NCBI GenBank assembly: GCA_020853755.1
Contig: JADYYG010000051.1
Location: forward strand, 1 to 64,000
Direction: 5' to 3'
Length of the DNA stretch: 64,000 nucleotides
Source of the DNA: Dehalococcoidia bacterium
GTDB taxonomy: Bacteria; Chloroflexota; Dehalococcoidia; Tepidiformales; Tepidiformaceae
Within the stretch, counting starts at the first letter, position 1, and each line of letters opens with the position of its first letter. The notes below the pieces were generated by a model that saw only the letters and a program-made list of their open reading frames with translations, ran no database searches and was not told the origin of the DNA. Positions 26,384 through 34,838 of the stretch are shown piece after piece. A program made the position numbers and the translations under genes.

Positions 26384-26552
26384 CGTTCGTAAGCCTCTCG
26401 GCGGCCCTGTCGATGGTCGAGCGGCTTATCTTTTCGTTCTCGGCGTGCGTATTCCCGTAGGCGAAGCTACGACGCTGCCGCTCCCTTTCTTCGGGAGTCA
26501 TACGGACTTTTCGCGCTGCGGCCAGCAGCTGATCGAGGTCGTCGCCAGCCAT
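26367..26552 (-). CDS. Fic-associated antitoxin (VbhA/FicA-like)
   Basis: The 61-aa protein ends in helices with RRSFAYGNTHAENEKIS. This is like small antitoxins that precede fic genes and insert a helix into the Fic ATP site. The canonical S/T-x3-E-G/N inhibitory motif would align with S-FAY-G-N, where the Glu is Gly, so inhibition is uncertain. The ATG at 26552 has GGAGG 7 nt upstream. It overlaps the Fic start, the usual antitoxin-toxin layout. Confidence 0.72.
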   Translation of the reverse strand: MAGDDLDQLLAAARKVRMTPEERERQRRSFAYGNTHAENEKISRSTIDRAAERLTNGGQAD

Positions 26553-26657
26553 GGTTTGCCTCCACGGGAATCCATCGACTCTAGTTCACCTGGTCTACCG
26601 CAGCAACCCGCTTTGCCCGATGGGCCTGCTTCTCCCCTCCCGCGGGAGACGTTCAAA

Positions 26658-26688
26658 CAGGCCACCCGCGCCTTCCACGGGTGGCCTG
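26658..26688. other. perfect 11-bp stem-loop
   Basis: CAGGCCACCCG (26658-26668) pairs with CGGGTGGCCTG (26678-26688) across a 9-nt loop. It lies between the antitoxin gene and the 3' end of the zinc-ribbon gene. On the minus strand only TTT follows, so it is a weak terminator candidate for the riboswitch-controlled transcript. Confidence 0.5.
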
Positions 26689-26747
26689 CCTGAAGGGTGG
26701 GAGCTGCCAGGGGAGCAACTCCACGAGGGGAGGGAACTGGCTGAACC

Positions 26748-26927
26748 TTAGCCGTAGCGCCACTCAGGGGTGGCGGCGTGGCAGCGAAGGCAGTAGCGGT
26801 CGCGCACGTCGTAGCTTTCGCTGCAATCGGGGCAGCGGCGAGCCACGACCGCCTGGCTGATGGGCACGGGAATGGGCGCTGGCATCAGGAGCCGGCGCCA
26901 CCAGGAGTTGGTTGCATTTCGCAGCAT
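26748..26927 (-). CDS. small zinc-ribbon protein downstream of a c-di-AMP riboswitch
   Basis: The 59-aa protein has a basic/hydrophobic N-terminal stretch (LRNATNSWWRRLLMPAPIPV) and a C-terminal zinc ribbon with CPDC and CLRC pairs. The start at 26927 has a strong ribosome site (GAGGAGG). Its leader holds a ydaO-type riboswitch (27055-27175) with a possible switching stem between GAGAGGC and GCCTCTC (27013-27055). It is not a known member of the c-di-AMP regulon. The function is unknown. Confidence 0.65.
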   Translation of the reverse strand: MLRNATNSWWRRLLMPAPIPVPISQAVVARRCPDCSESYDVRDRYCLRCHAATPEWRYG

Positions 26928-27054
26928 GGAATCTGCCTCCTCGGCGCTGTGCGGAGACGTCGCTGCCGCGGGGCCGATACGCCCGGCGCGCAAGTGCATC
27001 TTCGCAGTGCTTGAGAGGCTGATCTGCGGCAGGCTGAGCGGCTGCCACGCCTCT

Positions 27055-27175
27055 CCCAATACGCCTACGGGGTTAGCTGACGGGTTCGGCGATGGGAGTC
27101 GCCTACCAGGCTTTCGCCCGGATACACCCCGGAAAGTGGTTCCCCCGTTCGGTGTTGCCACCGACTCGGCACCTG
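27055..27175 (-). ncRNA. c-di-AMP (ydaO-yuaA) riboswitch
   Basis: On the minus strand the region reads through the conserved ydaO-class blocks in order: GTGCCGAGTC, CGGGGGAACCACTTTCCGGG, GGTGTATCC, GGCGAAAGCC, GGCGACTCCC, CCCGTCAGCTAACCCCG, then a GGCGT closing P1. The match to known ydaO aptamers is close. A -10-like TATGGT (27182-27187) places the transcript start at the aptamer 5' end. It would respond to cyclic di-AMP, normally switching expression off. Confidence 0.88.
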
Positions 27176-27181
27176 AGTTTT

Positions 27182-27208
27182 ACCATACCCGGCGGCCGCG
27201 TGTGTTAA
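27182..27208 (-). promoter_or_regulatory. candidate promoter of the riboswitch transcript
   Basis: On the minus strand TTAACA (27203-27208) and TATGGT (27182-27187) are separated by 15 bp, slightly short of optimal. The start would be about 7 nt before the aptamer P1 strand. Confidence 0.45.
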
Positions 27209-27242
27209 CGAGACGTAAAATTGGTTGCCGATTCCCGCGCCC

Positions 27243-28202
27243 TCAGGCGAACAGCGCGCCAACCGACTGGCCCGTGTGGATCCGGCCGATGGCATCGCCA
27301 AACTGGGGCGCGACGGGGATGACCGTCATATTCGGGAGCAGCTTTTCCGGGCCGAGCGGAACCGAATCGGTCACCACGATTTCGCGAAGGTTCAGGCTCC
27401 GCAACCGCTCGACCGCGGGGCCGCTGAGCACCGGGTGGTAGCAGCTCACGATGATCTCGGCCGCACCGTGCTGGCGGAGGGCGTTGACCGCCGAAACGAT
27501 GGTGCCAGCCGTGCTGATCTCGTCGTCGAGGATGAGGCAGCCGCGGCCTTCGACCTCTCCGATGACGTGCATCGCCTCGGCCACTTCGTTATTGCCCACG
27601 CGCCGCTTGTCGATGATGGCGAGCGGCAGGTCGAGCCGGACCGCAAGGTCGCGGGCGCGCTTTTCGCCGCCGACATCCGTCGCGACCACCGTGAAGTTCG
27701 AAAGGTCCTGCGTGCGGAAGTAGGCCGAGACTGGGAAGAGGGCGTTCATCTCATCCAGAGGGATGTTGAAGAAGCCCTGGATCTGCCCGGCGTGGAGGTT
27801 CATCGTGAGGATGCGGTCGGCGCCGGCGGTTTCGAGCATGTTCGCCACGAGGCGCGCAGTGATGGGCACGCGCGGCTGGTCCTTCTTGTCGCTCCGCCCG
27901 TAGGCGTAGTAGGGGATGACCGCCGTGATCCGCCCGGCCGAAGCGCGCCGCGCCGCATCGATCATGATGAGCAGTTCCATGATCGAGGTGTTGACGGGCG
28001 TGACGAACGGCTGCACGAGGTAAACATCGTGCTGGCGGATGTTCTCCTGGAACTGGACGAAGATGTTCTCGTTCGAGAACTCGAAGACGTCGCACTTGCC
28101 GAGGGGGCGTTCGAGCCGGGCGCAGATGGCCTCGGCCAGCCGTGGGTGCGCACGGCCGGTGAAAATCGCGAGGTCGGTGTACACAGCGGCAGCTCCGGTC
28201 AT
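27243..28202 (-). CDS. prs: ribose-phosphate pyrophosphokinase
   Basis: The 319-aa PRPP synthetase matches the family in length. It has SNENIFVQFQENIR near the N-terminus, the ATP/ribose-phosphate regions IPYYAYGRSDKKDQPR and MNLHAGQIQGFF, and the PRPP-binding loop LILDDEISTAGT. It makes PRPP from ATP and ribose 5-phosphate for purine, pyrimidine, His, Trp and NAD synthesis. Monocistronic on the minus strand, 67 bp upstream of the riboswitch promoter region and 62 bp downstream of a CoA-transferase. Confidence 0.96.
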   Translation of the reverse strand: MTGAAAVYTDLAIFTGRAHPRLAEAICARLERPLGKCDVFEFSNENIFVQFQENIRQHDVYLVQPFVTPVNTSIMELLIMIDAARRASAGRITAVIPYYAYGRSDKKDQPRVPITARLVANMLETAGADRILTMNLHAGQIQGFFNIPLDEMNALFPVSAYFRTQDLSNFTVVATDVGGEKRARDLAVRLDLPLAIIDKRRVGNNEVAEAMHVIGEVEGRGCLILDDEISTAGTIVSAVNALRQHGAAEIIVSCYHPVLSGPAVERLRSLNLREIVVTDSVPLGPEKLLPNMTVIPVAPQFGDAIGRIHTGQSVGALFA

Positions 28203-28264
28203 CGTCTTCTCACCGCGAATCTAACCCCCATGGTGGTTAGCCGCGACAACCCGGGGCCGGCCGC

Positions 28265-29488
28265 CTATCCCGCGGCGCCGCGGCTCCGCAGCCCGGCGAT
28301 TTCGGCGGCGCTGAAGCCCAGTTCGCCGAGCACCTCATCCGTGTGTTCGCCGACGCCCGGGGCCCAGCGCGCGCCTTCGCGCGGCATACCGTCGATGTTC
28401 AGCGGGTGGTTGATGACGACCGAAGCGGGCACGCGCGGGTCCGTCGGGGGCGCGACGATGTTGTTCGCCGCCAGCTGCACGTCATCGGCAAGATCCCCCA
28501 TCTGGGCGACGAGGCTCACCGGCACGTTGTTCTCGCGGAAGGTGGCCATCCACTCCCTGGCCGTGCGCGAACCGAGCGTCGCGCGCAGTTCATCGATGAA
28601 GGCGCCCATGTTCGCCATCCGGTCGGCCGGTTCGGCGAAGCGCGGGTCGGTCAGCAGGTCGTCGCGCCCGGCGGCCAAAAGCAGGCCGTCGACTTCGGCG
28701 TGGGTGCGCACCATGTAGAGCTGGAGCAGCCGCCCGTCCGACGTTTCGTAGAGGACGCGGTTGGGCGAGCGTGGCCCGCCGTCGCGGGCAGGGAACTCCG
28801 CGTGGAGCACTGCAGCCTGGGCGAGGCAAGCGTTCGACCAGACCCCGTTGGCAAGCAGGCTCGTGTGCACCTTGCTCCCCTTGCCAGTCTGTTCGCGCCG
28901 CATGAGGGCCATGAGGATGGATGCGTAGAGCGAAACCGCGGTGGGGTGGTCGCCCATGCCTGGGACCGAGCCGCCGGGCATCGCGCCGGGAGCGCGGACC
29001 ATGTCCATCAGCCCGGTTCGCGCCCACCAGGCCACACCATCGAAGCCCTCGAGTTCGGCGTCCGGCCCGGATTCGCCATACGCGGTGAGCGAGGCGTAGA
29101 TCATGCGCGGGTTCTCGGGCTCGAGGTCTTCGTAGTTCAGGCGCAGCTTGCGGCGCGTGGGAAACGGCTGGTTCGTGATGAACACGTCGCACTCGCGCAC
29201 GAGGCGCATCAGCGCTTCGCGGCCGTTGTCGCTGGCCAGGTTCAGGGCGATGCTGCGCTTATTCCTGGCGTCGGCGATCCAGGTGTAGTTCACCGGCGAC
29301 TGGGGGCTGAGTGGCCCTGAAGGCAACGCCCGGTAGGGGTCCCCGGCGCCGGGAATCTCGACCTTGACCACATCGGCGCCGAAGTCGGCGAGGATGGTCG
29401 CAGCCACGGGCCCGGCGATCCACGTGCCGCAATCGACAACCTTGAGGCCGGAGAAGAGGAGCGGTTCGGAAGAGGGAGCGTCTGTCAT
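28265..29488 (-). CDS. family III CoA-transferase (CaiB/BaiF)
   Basis: The 407-aa single-domain CoA-transferase has LKVVDCGTWIAGPVAATILADFGADVVKVE near its start and the GDPYR, NKRSIALNL and LRLNYEDLEPENPR blocks. At the active-site motif it reads KVHTSLLANGVW: Ala/Asn stand where the acyl-accepting Asp is expected, so the chemistry may be altered. The ATG at 29488 is preferred, with a TAGGAT box 10 nt upstream. The partner acid is unknown. Confidence 0.85.
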   Translation of the reverse strand: MTDAPSSEPLLFSGLKVVDCGTWIAGPVAATILADFGADVVKVEIPGAGDPYRALPSGPLSPQSPVNYTWIADARNKRSIALNLASDNGREALMRLVRECDVFITNQPFPTRRKLRLNYEDLEPENPRMIYASLTAYGESGPDAELEGFDGVAWWARTGLMDMVRAPGAMPGGSVPGMGDHPTAVSLYASILMALMRREQTGKGSKVHTSLLANGVWSNACLAQAAVLHAEFPARDGGPRSPNRVLYETSDGRLLQLYMVRTHAEVDGLLLAAGRDDLLTDPRFAEPADRMANMGAFIDELRATLGSRTAREWMATFRENNVPVSLVAQMGDLADDVQLAANNIVAPPTDPRVPASVVINHPLNIDGMPREGARWAPGVGEHTDEVLGELGFSAAEIAGLRSRGAAG

Positions 29489-29832
29489 TGTGCGGCCAAT
29501 CCTACGCGGTTTTGACTGCCCGGTATCACCTCCGCCCTGGTGGCCCGCGACCGGTTGGCGGTGAGGCACGTTCCCGGGCGCTCAGACCACCCTTTTTGCT
29601 GACCGCAAACTATTCATGTGGTGTAGTTCTATTTGAGAGTATTGAAGGACAGAACCACTGGCCTTTCGAGACTTTAGCTTCGCATAAACTATTCCAGTAC
29701 CTGCTGACTATTCAGGAATACCAATAGCTAGACGGGTAATTACGACCATACTCGTGGATATTGTGAAAGGCTGCTGGTCGCTTTTATAGTCGCCTCCAGT
29801 CCGGTCTATCGAAGGCCGCGGGAGGGAACCGA
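29489..29832 (+). promoter_or_regulatory. AT-rich promoter/operator region of the ABC importer
   Basis: This 344-bp gap is visibly richer in A+T than the rest of the window and holds no credible gene. It carries repeated CTATT strings (29610, 29629, 29689, 29708), an inverted repeat TATTCAGGAATA (29709-29720) and the promoter at 29761-29790. The region looks like a binding platform for a transcriptional regulator. Confidence 0.6.
29761..29790 (+). promoter_or_regulatory. promoter of the first solute-binding protein gene
   Basis: TTGTGA (29761-29766) and TATAGT (29785-29790) are separated by 18 bp. The segment after it, including CTATCGAAGGCCG, is repeated before the second binding-protein gene, so the promoter was duplicated with the gene. 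Confidence 0.65.
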
Positions 29833-31617
29833 ATGCCATCTGGGTACTGGGAGCGAGCACGAACGCTCCGCACATCGCGCAGGCGCTTCATGGGCGCGGG
29901 TGCGACCGCCACTGCCGGGGTCGCCGGGATGGCCCTCGTCGGCTGCGGCGACGATGACGACGACGATAGTCCAGGCGGGGGCGCCAGCCCAACCACGGCC
30001 GCTTCGCAGGCCCCGGCCGGCTCGCCCACCGCGCCACCCGTCGTCCGTGGCGGGACCATCCGCCTGCCGCTCTCGGGGGCGTCGTCGGCCAATCCGCCGA
30101 CGATATTCCCATTTGAGAACCTGACCTACCTGGCACAGACGCCGGCCGGGTTCCAATACAGCCGCCTCCTTCGCGGCAAGAACGGCGCCGACGTCGACAA
30201 CGGCGACAACACCGCCATGGAAGGCGACGTCGTTTCCAAGTGGGAGCAGCCCGACAACCAGAGCTACGTCTTCACCCTGAAGCCGAACGCGAAGTGGCAG
30301 AACAAGGCTCCGATGAACGGCCGCGCCATTACCGCCACGGACTTCGTAAAGACGTACGAGGCGTTCCTCGGTATCTCCCAGAACGCCGCCGGCTGGAAGG
30401 CCGTCGTCGACAAGATCACCGCACCCGATGAGAAAACCATCAAGATCGCCTTGAAGGCTCCGTATGCCCCCTTCCTGGTGACCCACGCATCTTCGGCCGA
30501 GGCGGTCTGGTTCATCCCGGCCGAGACGATCGCGAATGACCAGGCAAAGAAGGACCCCGTGGGGTCCGGCCCATTCATCTTCGACAAGTTCGAGTCCGGC
30601 GTGGCCATCTCCTGGAAGAAGAACCCGGACTACTACGATGCGCCTCTGCCGAACTTCGACGCCGCCGAAGCCGGCCTGATCAACGACCCGCAACGGCTCG
30701 TAGCGGCGCTGCAGTCCGGCGACTATGACCTGAGCGGCCTCAACGGACCCATCTACAAAGAGAACCGCTCGAAGCTCGATAACAAGGGCACCGACGTCTT
30801 CACCCAGGGACTGGCGTTGGGTGCGTTCTACTTCAACTTCGACAACAAGCCGTGGAACGACCTCCGCGTCCGCCAGGCGCTTTCGATGGCGCTCGACAGG
30901 GATGGCTACCTGAAAGTCCAGGACGGTACCGGCAAGGGCAACTACCACTCCTTCCTCCCGCCGGGTCTCGCTCCGTTCTACCTCTCGCCGCGGGACCAGA
31001 AGGCGAAATACGGAGCGCAGGCGAAATACTGGACCCGCGACGTCAAGGCCGCCCGCGACCTCCTGAAGGCTGCGACCGGCTCCGACACCCTCAAGTTCAA
31101 GCTCTTCTGCAATGTCGACCGCTACGGTTCGGAGGCGCAGCAGGCATGGGAACTCTTCGCCTCGACGTTGAAGGACGCAGGCTTCGAAGCGGAGCTGGTG
31201 TTCCAGGAGTACGGCTCGTACATCCAGTCCACGTACCTCGGCAAGATGCCGGAGGGCGGTTGCGCCTGCGGTCCGCTCATCGGCTCGCCCCGTGACCCGG
31301 ACAACATGTTCAACAACTACTGGTCGGAGTCGGCACGCCACAACTTCGGCGGCACGCCAATCGAACAGCAGAAAGACATCGACGCCATGATCGTGAAGCA
31401 GCGCACGCTGCTCGACCCGAAGGAGCGCGTCCAATACATCCAGGATATGCAGGTCAAGATGACCGAATCGCTCCTGGTGATTCCGTACCACTCCAGCGCC
31501 GGCTGGGTCTATGCCAACCCGTGGGTGAAGAACTGGTACCACAAGGTGGGCTACGCCTACATGCCGGACTCGCTCATGAAAGCCAACTTCACGGAGGAAC
31601 GCGTCAAGAAGGGTTGA
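29833..31617 (+). CDS. ABC transporter substrate-binding protein, family 5 (copy 1)
   Basis: The 594-aa extracytoplasmic binding protein is of the peptide/nickel/oligosaccharide class (SBP_bac_5). It has a Tat-type signal (TSRRRFMGAGA) ending in a lipobox (LVGC), an Asp/Ser/Gly linker and a long mature domain. The domain contains KWEQPDNQSYVFTLKPNAKW and RVRQALSMALDRDGYL, typical of the family. A GGGAGG ribosome site precedes the ATG. The next gene is a close paralogue, and the two permeases follow. Confidence 0.92.
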   Translation: MPSGYWERARTLRTSRRRFMGAGATATAGVAGMALVGCGDDDDDDSPGGGASPTTAASQAPAGSPTAPPVVRGGTIRLPLSGASSANPPTIFPFENLTYLAQTPAGFQYSRLLRGKNGADVDNGDNTAMEGDVVSKWEQPDNQSYVFTLKPNAKWQNKAPMNGRAITATDFVKTYEAFLGISQNAAGWKAVVDKITAPDEKTIKIALKAPYAPFLVTHASSAEAVWFIPAETIANDQAKKDPVGSGPFIFDKFESGVAISWKKNPDYYDAPLPNFDAAEAGLINDPQRLVAALQSGDYDLSGLNGPIYKENRSKLDNKGTDVFTQGLALGAFYFNFDNKPWNDLRVRQALSMALDRDGYLKVQDGTGKGNYHSFLPPGLAPFYLSPRDQKAKYGAQAKYWTRDVKAARDLLKAATGSDTLKFKLFCNVDRYGSEAQQAWELFASTLKDAGFEAELVFQEYGSYIQSTYLGKMPEGGCACGPLIGSPRDPDNMFNNYWSESARHNFGGTPIEQQKDIDAMIVKQRTLLDPKERVQYIQDMQVKMTESLLVIPYHSSAGWVYANPWVKNWYHKVGYAYMPDSLMKANFTEERVKKG

Positions 31618-31635
31618 CCGCCCGCAGCCATGGAG

Positions 31636-31676
31636 AGGGGCGGGGCGCCGAGCCCCCTGCCGGGACCGCCCCTTTC
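31636..31676 (+). terminator. terminator/attenuator after binding protein 1
   Basis: AGGGGCGG (31636-31643) pairs with CCGCCCCT (31666-31673), followed by TTCC. It lies 18 bp after the stop. Such hairpins limit read-through and stabilise binding-protein mRNA. Confidence 0.55.
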
Positions 31677-31737
31677 CTGGACGCCGCCAGCATCTCGTAC
31701 CGTTATCCGTTCATGCCAGATGAAATATTCAGGGTAG

Positions 31738-31788
31738 CTATTCGTGTCTATTGCAGCTATTGAAGGCCCTGGCAGTGGCATCTATAGT
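31738..31788 (+). promoter_or_regulatory. promoter and CTATT repeats of the second solute-binding protein gene
   Basis: TTGAAG (31760-31765) and TATAGT (31783-31788) are 17 bp apart. Three CTATT strings at 31738, 31748 and 31757 are spaced 9-10 bp, about one helical turn, and the third overlaps the -35. The arrangement suggests a regulator binding to one DNA face. Confidence 0.6.
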
Positions 31789-31833
31789 CGCGCTTGCCCG
31801 CGCCTATCGAAGGCCGGGCAGGAGGGGATCCGA

Positions 31834-33609
31834 ATGGCATCAGGGTATTGGGAGCGGGCACGAGCACTGCGCACCTCGCGCAGACGGTTCATGGGCGCAG
31901 GGGCGGCGGCCACCGCCGGGGTTGCCGGGATGGCCCTCGTCGGTTGCGGCGATGACGATGACGGAGGCGGAACTGCCAGCCCGACCGCCGCGGCATCACA
32001 GGCCCCGGGCGGTTCACCGTCCGCGGCGGCAGTGGTGCGCGGCGGAACCTTGCGCCTGCCACTGTCGGGGGCGTCTTCGGCCAACCCGCCGACGATTTTC
32101 CCATTTGAAAACCTGACCTACCTATCTCAAACCCAGGGTTCGTTCTACTACAGCCGCCTGCTGCGGGGTAAGAACGGGGCCGACATCGACCCGGGCGATA
32201 ACACCACGCTCGAAGGGGACTTTGTCTCCAAGTGGGAACAGCCGGACGACAAGACGTACGTCTTCACCATCAAACCGAATGCGAAGTGGCAGAACAAGGC
32301 CCCGATGAACGGCCGCGCCATCACCGCCACCGACTTTGTGAAGACGTACGAGGCATTCCTCGGCATCTCCCAGAACGGCGCAGTCTGGAAGGCCGTGGTC
32401 GACAGCATCACCGCGCCGGACGACAAGACGATCAAGGTCTCGTTGAAGGCGCCCTACGCACCCTTCCTCGTCACTCATGCCTCCACGCCGGAAGGCATGT
32501 GGTTCATCCCGGCGGAGACCATTACGAACGACCAGGCGAAGAAAGACCCCGTGGGATCCGGCCCGTTCATCTTCGAGAAGTTCGAATCCGGCGTGGCCAT
32601 CACAGCGAAGAAGAACGCTGACTACTACGACGCGCCACTGCCGAACTTCGACCGTGTCGAGGCCGGCCTGATCAACGACCCGCAACGGCTCGTCGCGGCC
32701 CTGCAGTCCGGTGACTACGATCTGAGCGGCCTGAACGGGCCTATCTATAAAGAGAACCGCTCCAAGCTCGACAAGCAGGGCACGGACGTTTTCACCCAGG
32801 GCCTCAACACCGGCGGGTTCTACTTCAACTTCGACAACAAGCCGTGGAACGACCTGCGCGTACGCCAGGCGCTGTCCATGGCCCTCGACCGCGACGGCTA
32901 CTTGAAGGTCCAGGACGGCACGGGCAAGGGGAACTACTTCTCTTTCCTCCCGCCAGGGCTCGCCCCCTACTACCTCTCCCCGCGCGACCAGAAGGACAAG
33001 TACGGCGCGCAGGCGAAGTACTGGACGCGCGACGTGAAGACTGCCCGCGACCTCCTGAAGGCCGCGACCGGCTCGGACACGCTGAAGTTCAAGCTCTTCT
33101 GCAACGTCGACCGCTACGGCGCCGAAGCCCAGCAGGCCTGGGAGCTCTTCGCATCGACCTTGAAAGACGCCGGTTTCGAAGCAGAGCTCGTCTTCCAGGA
33201 ATACGGCTCGTACATCCAGTCCACCTACCTCGGGAAGATGCCGGAGGGCGGTTGCGCTTGTGGCCCGCTCATCGGTTCGCCCCGCGACCCGGACAACATG
33301 TTCAGCCAGTACTGGTCGCAGTCGGTTCGCCATAACTGGGGCGGGACCCCGATCGAACAGCAGAAGGACATCGACGACATGATCGTGAAGCAACGCACGA
33401 TCCTCGATACCAAGGAGCGCGTGAAGTACATCCAGGACATGCAGGTCAAGATGACCGAATCGCTCCTGGTTGTGCCTTACCACTCCAACGGCGGGTGGGT
33501 GTACGCCAACCCGTGGGTCAAGAACTTCTACTACAAGAACAGCTACGCCTACATGCCCGACTCCGTGATGAAGGCGAACTTCACCGAGGAGCGCGTCAAG
33601 AAGGGCTAA
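31834..33609 (+). CDS. ABC transporter substrate-binding protein, family 5 (copy 2)
   Basis: The 591-aa paralogue of the preceding gene is near-identical over most of its length. It has the same Tat lipoprotein signal (TSRRRFMGAGAAAT..LVGC) and the same C-terminal blocks. Differences cluster in a few segments, for example NTGGFYFNFDNKP against ALGAFYFNFDNKP. The ATG at 31834 is fixed by the paralogue and a GGAGGGG ribosome site. A recent tandem duplication with divergence of the ligand pocket is likely. Confidence 0.92.
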   Translation: MASGYWERARALRTSRRRFMGAGAAATAGVAGMALVGCGDDDDGGGTASPTAAASQAPGGSPSAAAVVRGGTLRLPLSGASSANPPTIFPFENLTYLSQTQGSFYYSRLLRGKNGADIDPGDNTTLEGDFVSKWEQPDDKTYVFTIKPNAKWQNKAPMNGRAITATDFVKTYEAFLGISQNGAVWKAVVDSITAPDDKTIKVSLKAPYAPFLVTHASTPEGMWFIPAETITNDQAKKDPVGSGPFIFEKFESGVAITAKKNADYYDAPLPNFDRVEAGLINDPQRLVAALQSGDYDLSGLNGPIYKENRSKLDKQGTDVFTQGLNTGGFYFNFDNKPWNDLRVRQALSMALDRDGYLKVQDGTGKGNYFSFLPPGLAPYYLSPRDQKDKYGAQAKYWTRDVKTARDLLKAATGSDTLKFKLFCNVDRYGAEAQQAWELFASTLKDAGFEAELVFQEYGSYIQSTYLGKMPEGGCACGPLIGSPRDPDNMFSQYWSQSVRHNWGGTPIEQQKDIDDMIVKQRTILDTKERVKYIQDMQVKMTESLLVVPYHSNGGWVYANPWVKNFYYKNSYAYMPDSVMKANFTEERVKKG

Positions 33610-33625
33610 CCGCCCTCAACCCATG

Positions 33626-33664
33626 GAAAGCGGGCGCCGCGCCCCCCTGCCGGCGCCCGCTTTC
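33626..33664 (+). terminator. strong stem-loop between binding protein 2 and permeases
   Basis: GAAAGCGGGCGCCG (33626-33639) pairs perfectly with CGGCGCCCGCTTTC (33651-33664), a 14-bp stem with an 11-nt loop. No U-tract follows. It probably works as an attenuator or mRNA stabiliser that keeps binding protein in excess over permeases. Confidence 0.65.
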
Positions 33665-33683
33665 CTCCAACAGGAGTTCGTAG

Positions 33684-34826
33684 ATGGCCCAGTACATCGT
33701 CCGCCGCCTGCTGCTCATGATTCCCACCCTCATCGGCGTCTCCCTGCTCGTCACCGGGCTGCTCCGGCTGCTCCCGGCCGACGCGGTCGATGTGCTGGTT
33801 GCCGGCGGCGAAGTGCAGGGCGGCGGCGAAGCCTTCAAGGAACTGGTCGAAAAGAAACTCGTCGAGGACGGCAAGAATCCCGCCACCGCGACCATCACGG
33901 ATAAGGCCCGCGCCGAGAACGCGCTCATCGCCGCCCAACTGAAGAAAGAAGGCCAGGACCCGGAGACGACAAACCAGTCCCTCCGCCAGGCGGCCAAGAA
34001 CACCCTCGCCCTCAACGCCTACAAGGACAACATCCGCACCCGGCTGGGCCTGAACAAGAACTACATCGAACAGTGGTCGTCGTGGGCGTGGAATGCCCTC
34101 CAGGGCGACCTCGGCACATCGATCATCGGCTCCCGCCCGGTGAGCGACGAGTTGAAGCGCCGCATCCCGGTCAGCATCGAACTGGGACTGCTGGGGATGG
34201 TGGTGTCGCTCCTCATCGCCCTGCCGCTTGGCGTGGCCTCGGCGGTGAAGCAGGATGGCCCTATCGACTACGGCATGCGCAGTATGGCCATCGCCGCGCT
34301 CGCCATCCCGTCGTTCTTCCTCGCGACCATCGTCATCGCGCTCGCCTCGCGCTACTGGAACTACTCGTTCCCGGTGAAGTACCGGGAGTTCTGGGATGAC
34401 CCGAAAACGAACCTGGAACTGGTCATCGTCCCCGGCATCATCCTCGGCATCGGACTCTCGGGGACACTCCTCAGGCTAACGCGCGCCCAGATGCTCGAAG
34501 TGCTCCGCCAGGACTACATCCGCACGGCGCGCGCGAAAGGCCTGGCGAGCCGCTCCGTCATCGTCCGGCATGCAGTGAAGAACGCCTTCGTCCCCATCGT
34601 GACCATCATCGGCCTGCAGGTGCCCGTGCTCGTCGGCGGGTCGCTGGTCCTCGAAACCATCTTTGGCATCCCCGGCGTGGCGCGGTACCTGTTCGAATCG
34701 ATTTCGAACCGGGACTTCCCAGCCGTCATCGGCGTGAACATGCTCGTGGCCTTCGTCATCGTGTTCACGAACCTCATCGTCGACGTCCTGTACGCGGTCC
34801 TCGACCCGCGCGTGCGGCTGAGTTAG
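33684..34826 (+). CDS. ABC transporter permease, DppB/OppB type
   Basis: The 380-aa membrane protein has the first transmembrane helix at about 9-27 and the BPD_transp_1 core in the C-terminal half. The core carries the EAA-loop segment QDYIRTARAKGLASRSVIVRHA that contacts the ATPase. The extracytoplasmic loop after TM1 (about 32-115) is long, charged and helical (for example GGGEAFKELVEKKLVEDGKN), which makes the protein longer than typical DppB. AGGAG ribosome site. No ATP-binding subunit genes follow. Confidence 0.92.
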   Translation: MAQYIVRRLLLMIPTLIGVSLLVTGLLRLLPADAVDVLVAGGEVQGGGEAFKELVEKKLVEDGKNPATATITDKARAENALIAAQLKKEGQDPETTNQSLRQAAKNTLALNAYKDNIRTRLGLNKNYIEQWSSWAWNALQGDLGTSIIGSRPVSDELKRRIPVSIELGLLGMVVSLLIALPLGVASAVKQDGPIDYGMRSMAIAALAIPSFFLATIVIALASRYWNYSFPVKYREFWDDPKTNLELVIVPGIILGIGLSGTLLRLTRAQMLEVLRQDYIRTARAKGLASRSVIVRHAVKNAFVPIVTIIGLQVPVLVGGSLVLETIFGIPGVARYLFESISNRDFPAVIGVNMLVAFVIVFTNLIVDVLYAVLDPRVRLS

Positions 34827-34838
34827 GGAGGATTGGGC

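Noticed and set aside
26658..26688. Strong terminator for the riboswitch operon
   Set aside because: The stem is perfect, but no U-tract of useful length follows on either strand, so it is reported only as a stem-loop.
29806..33483. Long minus-strand open frames opposite the two solute-binding protein genes
   Set aside because: Both are antisense to duplicated genes and therefore similar to each other for that reason only.
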